Of a stretch of DNA of 12,299 bases, positions 1 through 7,247 are shown in pieces (the stretch's first letter is position 1; every line of letters starts with the position of its first letter). This DNA comes from Bacteroidota bacterium (GTDB taxonomy: Bacteria > Bacteroidota > Bacteroidia > Flavobacteriales > Flavobacteriaceae): assembly GCA_023390775.1 (NCBI GenBank), contig JAEWCF010000087.1:1-12299 (forward strand), read 5' to 3'. The position numbers were made by a program, and so were the translations under genes. Below the pieces are notes generated by a model that was not told where the DNA came from, searched no databases, and saw nothing but the letters and a program-made list of their open reading frames with translations.

Positions 1-260
1 GCCCCAACCTGACCGACGATCACTGGATCCTTGGAGGCGGCATCAAGCCCATCTTCTCCACCATCACAAACGGAGGCCGCGACGGCAAGGGAATGGTCGC
101 CTGGAAAGGCACGCTCAAACCCGCCGAAATACAGCACGTGGCCAGCTACATCATCTCGCTTCAGGGCTCGGCGCCTAAGGATGCCAAAGCACCCGAGGGC
201 GATATCATCTGGTCCGGCGAACCTACCGCAGTCGCACCCGGCGTCTCCACCATAAAATAA
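1..260 (+). CDS. ccoP: CcoP, cbb3 oxidase diheme cytochrome c subunit (C-terminal end, partial)
   Basis: The first full codon is at base 3 and the stop is TAA at 258-260; the gene begins before the window. About 85 residues are visible. They look like the last part of a class I cytochrome c domain: a GMVAWKG segment that can supply the axial Met ligand, followed by the closing amphipathic helix (AEIQHVASYIISLQG). After this comes a roughly 30-residue Ala/Pro/Gly-rich tail. The CXXCH heme-binding site must lie upstream of the window. CcoP passes electrons from the periplasmic side to the CcoNO core of cbb3 oxidase. The identification rests on this cytochrome fold plus the ccoG and ccoH genes that follow; ccoG begins 5 bases after the stop. 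Confidence 0.85.
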   Translation, partial: PNLTDDHWILGGGIKPIFSTITNGGRDGKGMVAWKGTLKPAEIQHVASYIISLQGSAPKDAKAPEGDIIWSGEPTAVAPGVSTIK

Positions 261-265
261 GCAAC

Positions 266-1684
266 ATGGCCCCAAAGGCAGACGAAAGGTTCCGCGACTC
301 GATTGGCACCATTGACGAGAAGGGAAAACGCAAGTTCCTTTTTCCCAAGAAACCTTCGGGAAAGCTCTACCGATATAGAAAACTTGTCAGTTACCTGCTG
401 CTGGCCATTTTGGTGGCCAACCCGCTGGTGAAGGTGAACGGCAACCAGTTCATGCTCTTCAACGTGATGGAGCGCAGGTTCAACATTTTCGGATTCCCGT
501 TCTGGCCGCAGGATTTCTACCTGTTCGTGATCGTACTGATCATCATGGTGGTGTTCGTGGCGCTTTTTACCGTGGTCTACGGCAGGATTTTCTGCGGATG
601 GATCTGCCCGCAGACGATTTTCCTCGAAATGGTTTTCAGGCGCATCGAATACTGGATCGACGGCGACCGCAATGCCCAGATCAAACTGGACAAACAGGAA
701 TGGAACGCGCACAAGATCCGGAAACGGCTGATGAAATGGACGATCTTCTTTGTCATATCGTTTGCGATCGCCAACATCTTCCTGGCCTACGTCATCGGCA
801 GCGATGCCCTGTTCAGCCTGGCGATGGAAGGCCCGCTGGCACATCCGGGAAAATTTGCGGCCCTGTTGCTCTTCACCGGGGTGTTCTATTTTGTCTTTAC
901 CTGGTTCCGCGAACAGGTTTGCATCATCGCATGCCCGTACGGAAGGCTTCAGGGAGTTTTGATCGACAAAAAGACCATCAACGTGGCCTATGATTTTGCC
1001 CGGGGCGAAAAAACGGCCGGTCGGGGAAAGATCAACCGCCACGAGGACCGGATCCTTTCGGGAAAGGGCGATTGCATCGATTGCGCGCTTTGCGTTTCGG
1101 TGTGCCCGATGGGAATCGACATCCGCAACGGCATCCAGCTCGAATGCACCAACTGCACGGCCTGCATCGACGAATGCGATACGGTCATGAAAAGCGTCGG
1201 GTATCCGCAGGGGCTGATCCGATACGCGTCCGAAGAGGAAATCACGCGCAAGGCGCCTTTCAAATTCACCGCGAGGATGAAAGGCTATACGGCCGTGCTT
1301 GCGATTTTGGTCACGGTACTTTTTGGGCTGATGATCATGCGCAACGATGTCGAGGCCACCGTCCTTCGAGTACCCGGCCAGCTTTTCCAGCACGATGGGA
1401 ACCGCATCAGCAACGTGTTCACCTTCAGGATCGTGAACAAGACCTCCACCGATATGGCCAACCTGGAACTGAAACTGCTGTCGCACGATGGCGAGATCGT
1501 CAAGGTGGGCAAGCAGGAACTCAGCCTCAAGGGCGAAGGCATGGTGCGCGGCACGATGTTCATCAAGATTGCCGAGAGCGAACTCTCATCCGACAAAACC
1601 GAACTCGAACTGGGGCTTTTCCGCGACGGGAAGCTCATCGAAAAAACAAATACAAACTTTTTGTCCCCCCGGACATTCAATTAA
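266..1684 (+). CDS. ccoG: CcoG (FixG/RdxA family), cbb3 oxidase assembly Fe-S membrane protein
   Basis: A 472-aa protein of normal family length. Membrane segments are visible near residues 41-60, 84-113, 159-183, 197-215 and 341-358. There is a CGWICPQ motif (Cys110, Cys114), a CIIACPYGR motif (Cys219, Cys223), and two clustered ferredoxin-type motifs: Cys270/273/276/280 (CIDCALCVSVCP) and Cys294/297/300/304. The last ~110 residues form the periplasmic Ig-like FixG C-terminal domain. In characterised bacteria CcoG helps deliver copper to the cbb3 catalytic subunit, and Cu(II) reduction has been proposed as its activity. All expected cysteines are present. The ATG at 266 lies 5 bases after ccoP and the stop is 6 bases before ccoH, so the genes are surely one transcript. 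Confidence 0.95.
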   Translation: MAPKADERFRDSIGTIDEKGKRKFLFPKKPSGKLYRYRKLVSYLLLAILVANPLVKVNGNQFMLFNVMERRFNIFGFPFWPQDFYLFVIVLIIMVVFVALFTVVYGRIFCGWICPQTIFLEMVFRRIEYWIDGDRNAQIKLDKQEWNAHKIRKRLMKWTIFFVISFAIANIFLAYVIGSDALFSLAMEGPLAHPGKFAALLLFTGVFYFVFTWFREQVCIIACPYGRLQGVLIDKKTINVAYDFARGEKTAGRGKINRHEDRILSGKGDCIDCALCVSVCPMGIDIRNGIQLECTNCTACIDECDTVMKSVGYPQGLIRYASEEEITRKAPFKFTARMKGYTAVLAILVTVLFGLMIMRNDVEATVLRVPGQLFQHDGNRISNVFTFRIVNKTSTDMANLELKLLSHDGEIVKVGKQELSLKGEGMVRGTMFIKIAESELSSDKTELELGLFRDGKLIEKTNTNFLSPRTFN

Positions 1685-1690
1685 AAGGAC

Positions 1691-2143
1691 ATGAAAAAGA
1701 TCAATTGGGGAACCGGAATCGTGGCAGCATTCGCAATGTTCATGGCGTTCATCCTTTACTTCGTCATCAAGGTGCAGACCAATTCCAAATACGACAACGA
1801 ACTCGTCATCGACGAATATTACAAACACGACACGCGCTACAGCGAGGAAATGGCCATGGTTCAAAACGCGGCCAACCTTCCCCAGGCTCCTGAAATCTCG
1901 ATCGGTGACCAGGGGATCAGGGTCACGTTTCCCTCCACGATAAATACACGTGCCCTAACAGGAAAAATATCCCTTTACAGGCCGTCCGGGAAGAAGCTGG
2001 ATTTTGAAAAGACGCTTTCACTCTCCGGCGCAACCATGCTCATACCCACAGCGGATCTTGCCGGCGGCCGATGGGATATTACCCTATACTGGGAACTTGA
2101 CGGGATCAAGTACAAACAAAAGAAAACCGCCTACCTCCCATGA
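1691..2143 (+). CDS. ccoH: CcoH/FixH family cbb3 oxidase assembly protein
   Basis: A 150-aa protein with one N-terminal membrane helix (about residues 8-27) and a soluble beta-rich extracytoplasmic domain. The sequence just after the helix (YDNELVIDEYYKHD) is the region typical of FixH in Bacteroidota. The C-terminal part (KISLYRPSGKKLDF, GGRWDITLYWELDG) fits the FixH fold. CcoH is a small membrane protein needed for assembly and stability of the cbb3 complex. An AAAGGA-like ribosome binding site sits just before the ATG, one of the few clear ones in the window. The stop TGA overlaps the ATG of the next gene (ATGA, 4 bases), so translation is probably coupled. Recognition comes mainly from position after ccoG together with the architecture. 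Confidence 0.9.
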   Translation: MKKINWGTGIVAAFAMFMAFILYFVIKVQTNSKYDNELVIDEYYKHDTRYSEEMAMVQNAANLPQAPEISIGDQGIRVTFPSTINTRALTGKISLYRPSGKKLDFEKTLSLSGATMLIPTADLAGGRWDITLYWELDGIKYKQKKTAYLP

Positions 2144-2841
2144 TCTCAGCCGCATTCCTGCTTGGACTTGTGAGCAGCCTGCACTGCATCGGGATGTGTG
2201 GGCCCATTGCGCTCATGCTTCCCCTGGACCGAACCAACTCGTTTAGAAAAGCCTTGCAACTGGCATCGTACCAATTTGGGCGCCTGCTTTCCTACGGCGC
2301 TCTCGGGGTGATGTTCGGAGTGCTTGGCCACGGCCTCCACCTGGCGGGCATGCAACAGAAACTTTCCATGGTTGCCGGTGCCGCCATGATCCTGATGGTG
2401 CTGGTATCCGAAAAAACCTTCGCACGTTATAATTTCTCCGGACCGATTGGCCAGGCTCTCGGCAGGATCAGGGGAGCGATGGCCCGGCAATTCGGAAGAA
2501 CGAGCCCAAGGTCGATGCTTGCGATCGGCATTCTAAACGGGCTTCTTCCCTGCGGAATGGTGTATGCCGCCCTGCTTGGCGCCGTTGCCATGCAGGATGT
2601 TTTCAGGGGTGCCGCATTCATGTTTTTTTTCGGAATGGGGACGATGGTGCTGATGAGCGCTGTCCCCTATATCGGCAATACATTTTCGCCGGCGGTGCGC
2701 AACCGGATCAGGAAATTCGTCCCGATTGCCGTAGGCTGCCTCGGCGTCCTGTTCATTGTCCGCGGAATGGGCCTGAGCATCCCCTATGTTTCGCCCTCGG
2801 CGATGTCGCTTTTTCTCGGCCAGGCACCCGATTGCCATTAA
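2140..2841 (+). CDS. TauE/SafE-family membrane protein of the cbb3 cluster
   Basis: A 233-aa polytopic membrane protein with about six hydrophobic segments in two similar halves. The first half opens with LHCIGMCGP (Cys16, Cys20) and the second with GLLPCGMVYAAL (Cys138). The LHCxGMCG signature is typical of the UreH-like/'heavy metal transport' branch of the sulfite exporter TauE/SafE group, not of true sulfite exporters. Members often follow ccoG/ccoH in Bacteroidota and Proteobacteria. Paired Cys/Met residues in the membrane would suit copper handling for cbb3 maturation, but that is inference from motif and context. The start is fixed by the 4-base overlap with ccoH. It is the last gene of the + strand operon; its stop overlaps the stop of the convergent L,D-transpeptidase gene, leaving no room for a separate terminator between them. 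Confidence 0.85.
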   Translation: MISAAFLLGLVSSLHCIGMCGPIALMLPLDRTNSFRKALQLASYQFGRLLSYGALGVMFGVLGHGLHLAGMQQKLSMVAGAAMILMVLVSEKTFARYNFSGPIGQALGRIRGAMARQFGRTSPRSMLAIGILNGLLPCGMVYAALLGAVAMQDVFRGAAFMFFFGMGTMVLMSAVPYIGNTFSPAVRNRIRKFVPIAVGCLGVLFIVRGMGLSIPYVSPSAMSLFLGQAPDCH

Positions 2842-4367
2842 TGCCCCGACTCCCTGAACAACATTTCGGATAACGCAGGATCCCGCTTATAGATGTCGTC
2901 AAAGAAGGCCACATTGCCCTCGCTGTCGGCCCATGCGGTAAAATAGGCGATGTAAACCGGAATCTTTTTCTTCAGCACGTAATTATTCTCCACGCCGCGC
3001 GCCATCGCTTCGTCTACCATTTCAGGAGTCCAACTTCCGTCCCGGGCCGTTATCTCCAAAGCGAGTTCCCGGGCCCTCTCCACCCGGACGCACCCGTGGC
3101 TGAAGGCTCTTTCCTCCTTGGAAAACAGGCTTTTGGCCGGTGTGTCGTGCAGGTAGATGTTGTTTGAATTGGGGAACATGAACTTGACAAGGCCAAGGGA
3201 ATTGTCGGGGCCGGGGCGTTGCCTTACATTTTTTCCGTTCCATTCCATGTTGTGCTTTTGCAGGTACCCGGGATCTTTCTTTATCGCGGGAAGGATTTCG
3301 TTTTGAAGGATCGACTTCGGCACATTCCAGTAAGGGCTGAAGGTAATGTAAGACAATTCGCCCGAGAACACCACCGTCTGGCTCAGCTCCTTGCCCACCA
3401 CGACCCTCGAGGAGAAATAGGGTTTTCCATTCCTGAAATAAAGCAGGCGGTAGGAAGGAATGTTTACGGCGATATATTCCTGTGCTCGGGCAAGCTTCGG
3501 ATCGATCCACCGGCAACGTTCCATGTTGAGCGAAATCGTGCGGATGCGTTCCGATACGGGAACATTAAGCATGGACAGAAGCCTGGGCGTTATGGACCGG
3601 CCCGGCTGGCGCTGGTTCCTTTCAAGATAACCGGCAATCGCATCGGCCAGTTGCCCATCCAGTATTTCCCCCGAACCTTCCGCCTTGAATCCTTCCCCGG
3701 AAAGCCGCCTGCGGACCATCGGCACTATTGCCGACGAATCGCCCGGACGGACCGCCGTCACTCCCGCGGGCATCGCAATTGCCGGCCAACCTCCCTCCTT
3801 TTCGGTCCTGCGGTATTTGCGCAGCGCGGCCTGAAGATGGTAATATTGATCGAAAAACACTTTTCGACCGGTGGTTTGCAAAACCGAATCGATGTGCCGG
3901 GGATACGACGACCGCTGCCGTGGGATGAACCAACCCGTAGCCATGGTGCGGTCGTGGTCGAGCCCACCGTAGATCAGGCATGTATAATAATAGTAAAGGG
4001 CGGTCAGCAGCATTTCCGAATTGGGTTCGGGAGCAGAACGCGCCATCGTCGTTTCAAGTTGAGCGCGATACGGAATCTCGGCGGGCAGTCCTTCCTGGTC
4101 GAGTTCAAGCAAGCGGGTATAGAGCACATGGGCCTGTTCGGTGAGGCGGCCGCCGGCAAACCACGCGCAGGAACTTTTTTCCCGATAAAAATCGATGACG
4201 TCGGCCCGATGGTCGGCGAGCAACGGGTGTTTTGCAAAAAACCATGCAAGCGCAACCGAATCGATTTGGCAATCCTGTTTGGCCGAAGCAAGGAAGCGCG
4301 GTTTGGGTTCCTGCCGGCACGAGATTGCGGCAAGGCTCAAAAGCAACAGGAACAGTACGGTTCTCAT
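2838..4367 (-). CDS. L,D-transpeptidase (YcbB/LdtD-like, YkuD domain), predicted lipoprotein
   Basis: A 509-aa protein from the chosen ATG. The N-terminus is a lipoprotein signal (residues 1-17, SLAAISC, Cys17 the probable lipidation site). A helical scaffold and a degenerate peptidoglycan-binding-like region (about 215-270) follow. The YkuD catalytic domain starts near 285 and carries the active-site signature with His407 (YLHDTP) and SHGCVR (His424, nucleophile Cys426, Arg428). Such enzymes form 3-3 cross-links in peptidoglycan or attach proteins to it, in the periplasm. A GTG 18 bases upstream (4385) overlaps the hemN stop and would add six residues; I prefer the ATG because it puts the signal peptide at the very N-terminus. 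It lies 14 bases after hemN and is likely co-transcribed. A functional link to heme synthesis is not evident. Confidence 0.9.
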   Translation of the reverse strand: MRTVLFLLLLSLAAISCRQEPKPRFLASAKQDCQIDSVALAWFFAKHPLLADHRADVIDFYREKSSCAWFAGGRLTEQAHVLYTRLLELDQEGLPAEIPYRAQLETTMARSAPEPNSEMLLTALYYYYTCLIYGGLDHDRTMATGWFIPRQRSSYPRHIDSVLQTTGRKVFFDQYYHLQAALRKYRRTEKEGGWPAIAMPAGVTAVRPGDSSAIVPMVRRRLSGEGFKAEGSGEILDGQLADAIAGYLERNQRQPGRSITPRLLSMLNVPVSERIRTISLNMERCRWIDPKLARAQEYIAVNIPSYRLLYFRNGKPYFSSRVVVGKELSQTVVFSGELSYITFSPYWNVPKSILQNEILPAIKKDPGYLQKHNMEWNGKNVRQRPGPDNSLGLVKFMFPNSNNIYLHDTPAKSLFSKEERAFSHGCVRVERARELALEITARDGSWTPEMVDEAMARGVENNYVLKKKIPVYIAYFTAWADSEGNVAFFDDIYKRDPALSEMLFRESGH

Positions 4368-4381
4368 TGCGTAAAAGTACG

Positions 4382-5737
4382 TCACGCGTCCATGGAAAAC
4401 AACGGGGCGTCTGGCATTGCGCGATGCATCCGCAGGTCAAAGGCCATGCAGATATTGCGGACCAGCGGTTTTCCCTTTTCGGTGACGCGGATCCTGCTTC
4501 CGATAATTTCCACCAGCGAATCGACTTCAGGTTCCCTCAACCTCCGCAAAATCGCATCGGCTGGCAAGCAATCCGGGATCGCGGTTTCAAAACGGCACAT
4601 GATGTCGAGGATACACCGGCGAACCGCGAGGTCTTCAGGAGTCAAAATGTGCCCGTTGATTACGGGGAATTGCCCCCATTCCACAAGCTGGTAATAATCT
4701 TCAAGATTCCCGGCATTCTGCCCGAATGCATACCAACTGTCGCCGATGGCCGATACGCCCAACCCAATCGTGAGCCGGGTACCCGAGGCGCAGTATCCCA
4801 TGAAATTGCGGTGCATCGAACATTCGGCGTATGCCTTGTAAAGGCTGTCCGATTTCAACGCAAAGTGGTCCATCCCGACCTCGTGATAGCCATTTTGCCG
4901 CAGGATTTCGCGCCCGGTTTCGTATAACCGGCGCTTGAATTCCCCTTGCGGCACGTCGGCATCGGCAAATCCGCGACGGCCATCCGACCTATGCCAGGGC
5001 ACATGGGAATAGCTGTAAAAAGCAAGCCTGTCAGGGCGCATGGAAATGGTTTTCTCGATAGTATCCGTGATATCGTCCAGATTTTGGAACGGAAGCCCGA
5101 ATACCACGTCATGGCTGACGGAATGATAACCGAACTCCCGCGCCCAAAGCGTGACCCGAGCCACATTGCAGAGCGGCTGGATGCGGTTGATGGCTTTCTG
5201 CACCTTTTGGGAATAATCCTGGACGCCAAAACTTACCCGCCGAAAGCCCAGCGCGAAAAGGGTCTGCAGATGCTCCCGGGTCGTGTTGTTTGGATGTCCC
5301 TCAAAGCTGAATTCGGCATCGGGGGCCCGGTCGGCAAGGCAAAAAATCCCGTTGATCAGGTCCTCCAGATGTTTGGCCGAAAAAAAGGTGGGCGTGCCGC
5401 CACCGAGATGCAATTCGCGGATACGGGGCTTTTCGCCCAGCAGCCTGCAATACATTTTCCACTCGGCAAGGACGGTCCGGATATAGGTATTCTCGACTGC
5501 GTGATCCCGGGTAACGCATTTTTCACAGGCGCAAAAGGTGCACATATTTTCGCAAAAAGGCAAATGGATGTAGAGGCTGATGCCCTCGGCATTGCTTTCG
5601 GCAAATGAGGTGGCAAGCAGCCGTTTCCAGTTGGCGCTGTCAAATTCGCCGGGATCCCAAAACGGGGCCGTGGGGTAACCCGTGTAGCGGGGACCGGGGA
5701 CATTGTATTTCCTGATGATATCAATCGATGGACTCAT
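4382..5737 (-). CDS. hemN: Oxygen-independent coproporphyrinogen III dehydrogenase (radical SAM)
   Basis: A 451-aa protein close to the usual length of ~455 aa. It converts coproporphyrinogen III to protoporphyrinogen IX without oxygen, using SAM and a [4Fe-4S] cluster in the cytoplasm. The N-terminus reads IRKYNVPGPRYTGYP, typical of true HemN. The cluster motif is Cys62, Cys66, Cys69, with Cys71 nearby (HLPFCENMCTFCAC); Tyr56 and His58 precede it, and the SAM-binding GGGTPTF is at 112-118. With the ATG at 5737 these residues get the same numbers as I recall for the E. coli enzyme, which decides the start. The frame stays open upstream to 5866, but that stretch runs over a terminator hairpin and is unlikely to be translated. 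The real HemN N-terminus separates it from HemW-like paralogues. It fits a cell that makes heme for cbb3 oxidase at low oxygen. Confidence 0.95.
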   Translation of the reverse strand: MSPSIDIIRKYNVPGPRYTGYPTAPFWDPGEFDSANWKRLLATSFAESNAEGISLYIHLPFCENMCTFCACEKCVTRDHAVENTYIRTVLAEWKMYCRLLGEKPRIRELHLGGGTPTFFSAKHLEDLINGIFCLADRAPDAEFSFEGHPNNTTREHLQTLFALGFRRVSFGVQDYSQKVQKAINRIQPLCNVARVTLWAREFGYHSVSHDVVFGLPFQNLDDITDTIEKTISMRPDRLAFYSYSHVPWHRSDGRRGFADADVPQGEFKRRLYETGREILRQNGYHEVGMDHFALKSDSLYKAYAECSMHRNFMGYCASGTRLTIGLGVSAIGDSWYAFGQNAGNLEDYYQLVEWGQFPVINGHILTPEDLAVRRCILDIMCRFETAIPDCLPADAILRRLREPEVDSLVEIIGSRIRVTEKGKPLVRNICMAFDLRMHRAMPDAPLFSMDA

Positions 5738-5812
5738 GTGAATGGCCGAATGTACGGTTTCACAAAATTCCCCCAATTGCATGATGTTCAAAATGATAAT
5801 TGTCAGTTGGGC

Positions 5813-5845
5813 CAAAAAAGAAAGACGCCGGCTTGCGCCAGCGTC
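5813..5845 (-). terminator. Rho-independent terminator behind the 98-aa gene, reading leftward
   Basis: On the - strand, GACGC-T-GGC pairs with GCC-G-GCGTC (+ strand 5824-5845). The stem closes on a GCAA loop, a GNRA-type tetraloop, and is followed by TTTCTTTTTT (5823 down to 5814). It lies 26 bases after the stop of the 98-aa gene. It separates that gene from hemN, so hemN probably has its own promoter in 5738-5812. Confidence 0.75.
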
Positions 5846-5871
5846 AGTCCCTACCAAAATTAACATAAAAC

Positions 5872-6168
5872 TTACCCTCTATTCTCGTAATGGCTTACGA
5901 TGTCGCGGAGCTGCGCCGAAAAACGGTGGATGTCGCTCACGCTTGCAATTTCGATCTTGGTTTCAACCTTACGGCTGCTGATCGTCCCGATGTATTTTTT
6001 ACGGCCCAGGAGATAAACCCTGCAAACCGTCTTGTGCGCGCTGTTGTCCAGCAATACGGCGAGGTAGGATTTGGCCTCGCTCCGGGTCAGGCGCCCGGGA
6101 TTGACTTTTTCGCCTACGATGTTCTTGATGATGTGAAACGCCTCATATTCTTCTTCGGTGTATTCCAT
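5872..6168 (-). CDS. Small hypothetical protein resembling the C-terminal part of restriction endonuclease-like proteins
   Basis: A 98-aa soluble protein beginning MEYTEEEYEAFHIIKNIV, with no signal peptide or membrane helix. The middle and C-terminal half (SYLAVLLDNSAHKTVCRVYL, then KKYIGTISSRK, then an IASVSDIHRF helix) resembles, from memory, a short domain found at the C-terminal end of many Bacteroidota proteins annotated as type I restriction or endonuclease-like. The nuclease part itself is absent: no PD-(D/E)XK motif is visible. It may therefore be a stand-alone small nucleic-acid-associated domain, but no function can be assigned. It starts 2 bases after the stop of the upstream 106-aa gene, so the two form an operon, and a terminator follows it. 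I regard it as a real gene, from its tight operon spacing and ordinary composition. Confidence 0.7.
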   Translation of the reverse strand: MEYTEEEYEAFHIIKNIVGEKVNPGRLTRSEAKSYLAVLLDNSAHKTVCRVYLLGRKKYIGTISSRKVETKIEIASVSDIHRFSAQLRDIVSHYENRG

Positions 6169-6170
6169 GG

Positions 6171-6491
6171 TTACATGAAATTAAACCAGTTTTCTTCGAT
6201 CCATGCAATAATCTCGTCCTGCCTCCGCACCGTTGCCGGCACGTACAGATGAATGATCTTCTCCAGTTTGCAGCAGGACGATTTGCTCCGGAAACCACGC
6301 TTTTGCGCGAAAGCGTTTATCAGGTACAGCACTTCCATGCCCTGCGTGCGATTGAAGACCGTTTCATTGGGAATTCCCGAAACGCGGGGATCTGCCGGAT
6401 GGTAGTGCATCCAGGAATAATCATATAACAGATCTTTCCGGCCGTAAAGCGAGGTTCCGAATTCCCGTATATTATCATTCATGAGCAGCAT
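6171..6491 (-). CDS. Hypothetical protein, about 106 aa
   Basis: A soluble protein of 106 aa; an in-frame ATG three codons later (6482) is an equally good start and gives 103 aa. No signal peptide or membrane segment. Visible features: a Tyr/Trp-rich N-terminal part (LLYDYSWMHYHPADPRVSG), an FNRTQGMEVLYLINAFA helix, two adjacent cysteines (SKSSCCKLEKII) and a C-terminal helix ending DEIIAWIEENWFNFM. The style matches conserved hypothetical proteins of Bacteroidota, but I cannot name a family. It is the first gene of a two-gene unit with the 98-aa protein. The gap between it and the response regulator stop upstream holds repeated TACGTA palindromes, so it may be controlled separately from the signalling operon. 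Confidence 0.65.
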   Translation of the reverse strand: MLLMNDNIREFGTSLYGRKDLLYDYSWMHYHPADPRVSGIPNETVFNRTQGMEVLYLINAFAQKRGFRSKSSCCKLEKIIHLYVPATVRRQDEIIAWIEENWFNFM

Positions 6492-6555
6492 TACGCCATT
6501 ATTGATGTTGTACAGGACAAAGCACTAAAAAATAGGCGCTTGGCGCAATACCGAT

Positions 6556-6594
6556 AATTACGTATTTTGATACGTAGAATTACGTATTTACGTC
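6556..6594. promoter_or_regulatory. Cluster of TACGTA palindromes, candidate operator
   Basis: TACGTA occurs at 6559-6564, 6571-6576 and 6581-6586, and TACGTC at 6589-6594. The 12-mer AATTACGTATTT is repeated exactly at 6556-6567 and 6578-6589, 22 bases (about two helical turns) apart. The cluster sits at the end of the response regulator gene and 65-100 bases upstream of the 106-aa gene on the - strand, where an activator or repressor site would be expected. The DNA here is far more AT-rich than its surroundings. The bound protein is unknown; the adjacent NarL-type regulator is one candidate. Confidence 0.4.
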
Positions 6595-7247
6595 AGCTCA
6601 ACCGATATCAGGTTATGCCTGACCGCAAAAAGGACCGCACCAATGAAGTTTTTGGCGCCGGTCTTTTCCATGATGTGCTTGCGATGGGTTTCCACGGTAC
6701 GCGCGTTGATAAAAAGCTTATCCGCTATTTCCTGGCTGTTGAGTTCGCTGGCGGCAAGCCGGATGATCTCGATCTCGCGCTCGCTCAGGTTGTGCGACCC
6801 TGCCACCGACTTGGAGGGATGGCCTGCCTCCCACAAAATGGCCTCGCGCAAGACGCTACCCAGTTCCATTCCAAAGTAAAAACCCTTGTCGTTCAGGCTT
6901 CGTATGGCAGATTCCAACTGCGCCGGATCGGAGTTCTTTGTAAAGTAGCCGTGTGCGCCAAGCTCCATGACCTTGTGGATGCTCTCGCGGGTGGTCTGTT
7001 GGGAAATGATCAGGATCCTGAGATCTGGATAACGTTCCCTCAGGACCTCACAGGTCTTATACCCGTCCATGTTGGGCATCTGGAGGTCGAGCAGGACCAG
7101 ATCAAGGTCCGTTTCATCGAGCGCATCGAGGAACTGGCGCCCATCCGATGCTTCCAATACCACCGAAATCCCTTCAAAAGATTCAACCATCATGATCAAT
7201 CCCTTGCGAAACAACGCGTGATCATCGACAATCCCTACTCTAATCAT
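6588..7247 (-). CDS. NarL/LuxR-family response regulator
   Basis: A 219-aa, two-domain regulator. The receiver domain (1-~120) has the acidic pair Asp8/Asp9, phospho-acceptor Asp54 (LVLLDLQMP), Ser82 and Lys104. The C-terminal LuxR-type HTH (about 152-215) reads LSEREIEIIRLAASELNSQE and then the recognition helix region INARTVETHRKHIMEK. All residues needed for phosphorylation and DNA binding are there. The start overlaps the stop of the histidine kinase gene by 4 bases (ATGA), so the two are translationally coupled and surely form a pair. The regulon is unknown; TACGTA palindromes just beyond its stop codon are a possible target. It is the last gene of the four-gene signalling operon. Confidence 0.95.
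   Translation of the reverse strand: MIRVGIVDDHALFRKGLIMMVESFEGISVVLEASDGRQFLDALDETDLDLVLLDLQMPNMDGYKTCEVLRERYPDLRILIISQQTTRESIHKVMELGAHGYFTKNSDPAQLESAIRSLNDKGFYFGMELGSVLREAILWEAGHPSKSVAGSHNLSEREIEIIRLAASELNSQEIADKLFINARTVETHRKHIMEKTGAKNFIGAVLFAVRHNLISVELT

Noticed and set aside
161..1486. 441-codon open frame antisense to ccoG
   Set aside because: It lies opposite a strongly recognised gene. Its His/Asp/Glu-rich composition is what the complement of a GC-rich coding frame gives, and no domain is seen.
3219..4694. 491-codon open frame on the + strand across the L,D-transpeptidase and hemN genes
   Set aside because: It spans two well-identified genes on the other strand, has no domain, and its composition fits a shadow frame.
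5738..5812. FNR/CRP-type site (TTGAT-N4-ATCAA) upstream of hemN
   Set aside because: It was looked for because hemN and cbb3 genes are often FNR-regulated, but only a poor TTG-N9-CAA match is present, too weak to report.
5738..5866. N-terminal extension of HemN from the upstream start at 5866
   Set aside because: It would add 43 residues unlike HemN and read over a terminator hairpin. The start at 5737 reproduces the expected positions of the cluster cysteines.
6720..6800. Possible broken or duplicated regulator in the + strand frames over the response regulator
   Set aside because: The - strand gene is intact from ATG to stop with all receiver and HTH motifs; the + strand frames are shadows.
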